Positions 59,326-64,000 of a stretch of DNA of 64,000 nucleotides are shown here, in pieces (position 1 is the stretch's first letter; the number at the start of each line of letters is the position of its first letter). The notes under the pieces are model-generated. The model was not told the origin of the DNA and did no database searches. It worked only from the letters and a program-made list of their open reading frames with translations. This stretch comes from Climacium dendroides (lineage: Eukaryota > Streptophyta > Bryopsida > Hypnales > Climaciaceae). Where the stretch lies: assembly GCA_950106755.1 (NCBI GenBank), contig OX467091.1, forward strand, positions 20,291,538 through 20,355,537, given 5' to 3'. The position numbers were made by a program, and so were the translations under genes.

Positions 59326-62300
59326 TTTTGCTCGTTTTGCTAGAGTGGGCATACCTCCATTACTCAACAGTGTGGCACCTCGAGGCAGAAGTGGACATCC
59401 TTGTGTTAGTTGGACTAGCATCATGGGACTAATAGTACCTCTGCAACCCACAATCCATTATGAGTTAGACATTTTCCAGTACTTTGACTCACTTCAGTGT
59501 TAGAGCCCGTATGAGTATTTTGCAGGTCATTGTTTACAACAACAACATTAATGGAAAGAAAAAAAATGATGCTAGTAGTAACTCACCATTTGATTGAAGG
59601 GTTGTGGTGGGAGTTGCCATTCTTTGAGAACTCTACACCGGCATCCTTACACAATATGTTACATATATCAATTACTACTTCTCATATATAAGCAATCATT
59701 GAAAATTATGGATGCATGCTGAATATACAAGCACATTGCAATACTGGTATATCTTAAAATAATCTAACTTTGACAAGCAAATGATCGTCTGTGTGTACAA
59801 GCCCTCGTTGAAGACAATAAGGTGAATGTTCTGAAGTCAATGCACTCACCTACTTGCTCACCTGCAAGAGGGTCTGCAATTGAAGTATTGACAATGCCGT
59901 AATCTACAACATGTAATTGATTCTCCATTGACATGATCCTACATTCCAATAACTACAAATAGTTAATTTGTTGTACCACCTCTCATGATGCATGCAATCT
60001 CACAGGAAGCACTAATGTCATGCACAACAATTGCCGTGAAGAAGGGACATGGACCAATACCTAATCAGTGTACTTCAATCGAATACAAGACATGCAAAAC
60101 TTCATGGCTACGTGCATGATGTGAGTGGTGTTTAGTGAAGATTAGTGTCAAGGTTTATATGTTTAAGTATGCCATTTAAAAAAATCTCCATTTCATTGCA
60201 TGTGTCTAGCCAATGGCAATTAGATATGGGCGTGGACCCTCTCATTACTTCCACTGATAATTTTGTTCTTTGTTACTAGCCTCTTTGGAGTGCCATTTAC
60301 TATGAGCAGTCACTTAATTTTGAAATGTTTATTTCCTAGTGATTGCAGTGTTACCAAGGAGCTACTGAAAATCATGGAGACTTAGCTATAGTGACCACCC
60401 ACAAATTCTTAGCAACGATGCTTTCCGTTGCCACATGCATGCCCACATAGGATTGGTAGTTGCTAAAGACCCTGGTGTGAATAGCCAATGCTTTTGGCTT
60501 CAAAAACCACCTAAAAGCCTAGCCTTCAAGGCCATTATTGCTTTCTTTTCTTTCATAAGTTAGTTATTCTTGATCCTATCTTGCCATGGTAACTAGACAA
60601 ACCAATCCCTAGAGACATAGAGTAATAAATAGTCAATGAATTTACTCACTTAGTATTATTTTCTTGGTTGTGTAGTCTTTGCTCTACAATAGTATCCAAT
60701 AGATTTAGATTGAAGCCATAAATTGATTGGGGTTATGCATGTTAGGCCTTCTATCCTCATATTTTTTTGGTGACCAACTTTATAGATTTAACCTATGAAA
60801 AGAAGATTGAAAAACTTCAAATCACTTTTGTAGTTTCAACACCCTCATGATTAGGGTTGTTTTAGGCAACACCACAATAGTGGGACAGACATACATTAAA
60901 GTCAACTAAGGCTGACTTTCAAATAATTTATCCTTCATTTATGATTTTAACATATTTGAGTTTCATTTTAGTGAAGTGTCTTAATTTGATACACATATAA
61001 CATTTTAAATTTAAATTCATAATTATAATAAGATTTCAAATTGTCTCAATTAGAGCTGAAAACCTTATTAGACAAAAAAAGGGCTAATAGATGTCTCCAA
61101 AGGACCATGACATGCGACATTAAACATCAAATATGACACCAAAACCCAAAAATGTGTCAACATGACAACCTTGTTCATGATCAAACATTATAATCTTTCA
61201 ATCCATAAGTGATATTGTTGTGTGATCTTTTTCAATGTAATCTCCAACAATGTTTTCTTTTCCTATGTGATCTCTAGTTTGAATTCATATAGATACAATT
61301 CCAAAAAACTTAACACAACTTATCAAAATATTGGCTTTTTCTTCAATTTAGGACAAATTCTTAAAAGCTTAGAAAAAACCTTGGGCATTAAGAAATTAAC
61401 ACAAGTACAATAATTTCAATATTCTTTAATAAATAGAATGAGAATTCTTTTTGGAATTTTATAATAAAGAATTCATGAATTTTAAAATTTTATTGAATAA
61501 AACATTGTTGATTGTAAAATGACTACAAATAATTATGTTTTTTTTATAATACTTATAAGATCTCTAAAATTTTGTGGAAAATTTGAAAATTATATAAAAT
61601 ACTTATATATTATTTTTTACAATTTTTTCAAGATTTTTGGAATGAATTTCAAAAAATACAACTATCTTGGGTCATATTTTAATCAATAGTAATTCATTCA
61701 ATCTAATTTTCAAATTCATAAGTATTTATCACAAAATTCCAAAAAAATTCTTGTTCCTTTTATTAAAGAATCTTGAAGATTTTTTACTCGTGTTAAAGTT
61801 CTTTTTCACCAAATAAATTTGAATTAAAATTTTAAAATGCCTAAATTCTTTTGAATGTTTTCTAAAAAATCATTTTATACAAGTATGTTGCTTGAACCTC
61901 AACATGCTCAAAATTTATTGACAAATCTAGTTTGTCAATTAGTTATGAAAACTTTTGAAAACTTATGAGAACCATTACATATGGATCTAAAGTCAATTTG
62001 GAAGCAAAGATTCTATTGTATTCTAAATGTATTAATTATTATCAAATAGATTTTAATATGTTGTCAATAAACTATACTTCATCTTAATCTCAAATTGAGA
62101 TGAATTTTTTTTCCTTTTTCTAATGTTTGCATACTTGATTTTTTTTTAAATCAATTTATTTGTAGAATAAAAAGATAAAATGCAATCCTAAAGTGCTTCA
62201 AATCAATCAAACTTTGCCAATTCCAAAAATTGAGGTTGCTTCAAATTTAATAATTATTTACTAATACCAAAATAATTTTAAAATAATTTTTTGAATTTCA

Positions 62301-63205
62301 AACAAACATGTTGGACAATCTTTCACCTTATTTTTTTCTTCTAATTGCATTACTTAAATCCTACATGTCAAAATCTTAATTGAATTTCTACAATAGAAAA
62401 GACAACTATTTGATAAAAATGGAATAAAATTGCAATATTTAAAGATTGTTGCACAACTTGAATGTATTGTTTTTCTTCAAATGATATTTTCTTATAAATA
62501 TGATTATGAAAATCCCAAAATCCCATGCTAACATACATGTGTACAGTACACTTTGATGAACTCACCTAAAACACCTAAAAAAACAAACACTTTTTTGAGA
62601 TTCAACATCTCTACACACAAATTGGAAAAAAAATCACACAAAGATCCAAACAAAAGTAGAAGTGAATGCAATTGGTTTGAGAATTTTCAAAACCTGTATA
62701 AATAAACTACAAATTTTCAAACCAAAGGTCCTAGGAACACCTACTATTGACACTAGACTACCCTTAATTAGACATTCTTGAAATACAAAATGCTTCAACT
62801 CTCATTGGTTGCCTCAAAGAACTCATGTCCCATTGCTTACATCTTGAAATTAGTGTTTACTTAAAGAAATTTTTTGTTGAAATTGGATCACCAAAGCGGT
62901 TTTGAACACCACTAGTAGTTTAGCTGTCTCCAAAGGGATGGCGTTGCAGAAGGGTATAACTACCTTATGTCTAGCACAGCATTTAGGGTCATCTCTCTTA
63001 TTCCAAATCTAAATCAACGCAATGGTGGCGGGTTGTCAGCTTACCTTCAGTTCCAAAAACCTCATGAAGCTTTTGATGTCTTCATACACCCAGCACCGAT
63101 TCATCAGTATCCTCTGCAACTTTCTTCTGCTCATCCTGATGGTTATCTCCAACATATGCGGAGACAATTATTCTACAATCTATCCCAATCTATTCCCTCC
63201 ATTCC
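59326..63205. other. AT-rich intergenic DNA, no gene seen
   Basis: Very AT-rich, particularly 60900-62900, with many homopolymer runs. No gene, RNA or bounded repeat recognised. The last 200 bp are probably the 3' UTR of the carboxypeptidase-like gene. Confidence 0.45.
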
Positions 63206-63777
63206 CTACACTCTAGAAAATCTCTGACGTGCCGCGTGAAAGCGAAATCTGCCTCGTGATGTGAGCAACAGACAAACTACAACAGCTGCGATCGAAACTA
63301 GAGGCAAAAAAAATACCAAACGGAATGGAGTTCCTGATGCTAGCCATATTTCTTCACCTACTGGTAATTCTTTCCTGGATGTCTTTGTTGGTTTCTTCAC
63401 AACCAGTTCTACTGAATCATTAGTGTCTGACGTTTTTTCTCCTGCTGTTTTTCTTGCAGACTCCGTTGTTGGAGCTCCGAGGATGGTGATAGCACCATCA
63501 GATAATGGATCGAGGATAAAGTCCAGCATTATGGCAGTATGATTGGGAAGAAATACATGAGTACTGCGGCTCAAGAACCCCGCCATGCTTGCTGTCACTG
63601 CATACCCCAATAACGGTTCAAAAATTTGCATCCTCGGAAACCATAACAACAATAATGGTATCAATGTAAACTAATACAAAGGACATGAGAGGACACCTGC
63701 TTCTAAAACTCACCTTCGTAAACTTGCCCCGGTGCTAGAAGGCGGTGATAGTCTCCAAATTCTACACTTGCTTTTAT
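63206..63777 (-). CDS. Carboxypeptidase D/SOL1-like protein, last two exons only
   Basis: Exon 63777-63714 (64 nt) and terminal exon 63597-63206 (130 codons incl. stop) join at GAA G|TG with GT-AG borders. They give IKASVEFGDYHRLLAPGQVY then EVTASMAGFLSRSTHVFLPN and MLDFILDPL: the transthyretin-like beta domain that follows the M14 catalytic domain in carboxypeptidase D, M, N and plant SOL1. Then come a Ser/Thr/Lys linker, one membrane segment (LVFFLPLVSIAAVVVCLLL) and a short basic cytosolic tail (RGRFRFHAARQRF), as expected for a type I membrane enzyme of the secretory pathway. SOL1 trims C-terminal Arg from CLE peptide precursors; that role here is inferred only. The zinc site lies beyond the window. 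The open frame on the plus strand over the same DNA is a shadow. Confidence 0.78.
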
Positions 63778-64000
63778 CTGGAAAAGTCAGTTCATCTGGA
63801 AATGTCAAATATATGATTACCTTCTATGTACTCATCGTTGTATTCACCAAACAGAACAAAACTTACAACCTACTTCCTGGTCAGCCCTGATAGAATGAAA
63901 GTGACAAATAGATTCAGGACTCGAAACAAAAACAATTTGTCCTATGTATTCTCCATAGCACAAGCACAGTAGCAAAATTTTGATTTGAAGGCATTGAATA
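63778..64000. other. Intron of the carboxypeptidase-like gene
   Basis: Stops in all minus-strand frames and a polypyrimidine-like run before the acceptor TTTTCCAG. Presumably the intron before the exon at 63777; the donor is outside the window. Confidence 0.5.

Noticed and set aside
59001..59503. Plus-strand ORFs of 143, 72 and 67 codons
   Set aside because: They lie antisense to the SANT-like domain of the Harbinger partner protein, which explains the open frames.
63261..63542. Plus-strand 93-codon ORF over the carboxypeptidase-like exon
   Set aside because: The minus strand shows a recognisable domain, membrane anchor and splice phases; the plus frame shows none.

Overview
The window reads as nuclear DNA of a land plant, probably a repeat-rich one. 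The evidence is spliceosomal genes with short GT-AG introns, a dienelactone hydrolase with a Ser-rich plastid-type leader, interstitial TTTAGGG repeats, and plant-type Ty3, Mutator and Harbinger elements. I cannot fix the lineage from sequence alone; the dense, AT-rich, transposon-dominated layout and the type of elements make me lean towards a non-flowering plant.

Layout. 1-2889 (-): 3'-truncated (by the window edge) gene for a plastid-type dienelactone hydrolase; five complete coding exons and part of a sixth can be spliced in frame. 3-9.2 kb: AT-rich DNA with foldback repeats and a 455-bp MITE whose empty site is preserved in a neighbouring duplicate. 9.9-11.3 kb (+): an intronless 471-aa gene of unknown function with four 37-aa repeats and a C-terminal coiled coil. 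11.4-18.8 kb: no genes, one MITE, a 180-bp tandem repeat. 18.9-32.7 kb (+): an old gag-like ORF of about 650 codons, broken by three in-frame stops and by a young 11.8-kb Ty3-type LTR retrotransposon inserted in the opposite orientation (19554-31398; 2753-bp LTRs almost identical; 4-bp CCGG target duplication).

36230-53539 is the most interesting part: a single 17.3-kb Mutator-like transposon bounded by a perfect 10-bp target duplication (GGCATAGAAT), degenerate terminal inverted repeats and matching subterminal motifs. It carries two divergent genes. One (+) is a MULE transposase with an N-terminal WRKY-GCM1-like zinc domain and a C-terminal SWIM finger, now stopped twice. The other (-) is an 11-exon gene, open for 1229 codons, that joins a ParB-like domain (DGNHR motif) to a C-terminal DNA-methylase-like domain of beta-class order (motif IV-like region before the SAM-binding motif I). 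ParB plus N6/N4-methylase is an architecture otherwise familiar from phages and bacteria. The interior of this element also holds eight 60-80 bp palindromes that share a GTCGG(A/G)TCCGAC core but have different, individually self-complementary arms; at least six lie in introns and none was seen outside the element.

53.7-59.4 kb: a decayed PIF/Harbinger transposon (nuclease on +, Myb/SANT-like partner on -). 59.4-63.2 kb: AT-rich, nothing supported. 63206-63777 (-): the 3' end of a carboxypeptidase D/SOL1-like gene (regulatory beta domain, membrane anchor, basic tail), whose catalytic part lies beyond the right edge.
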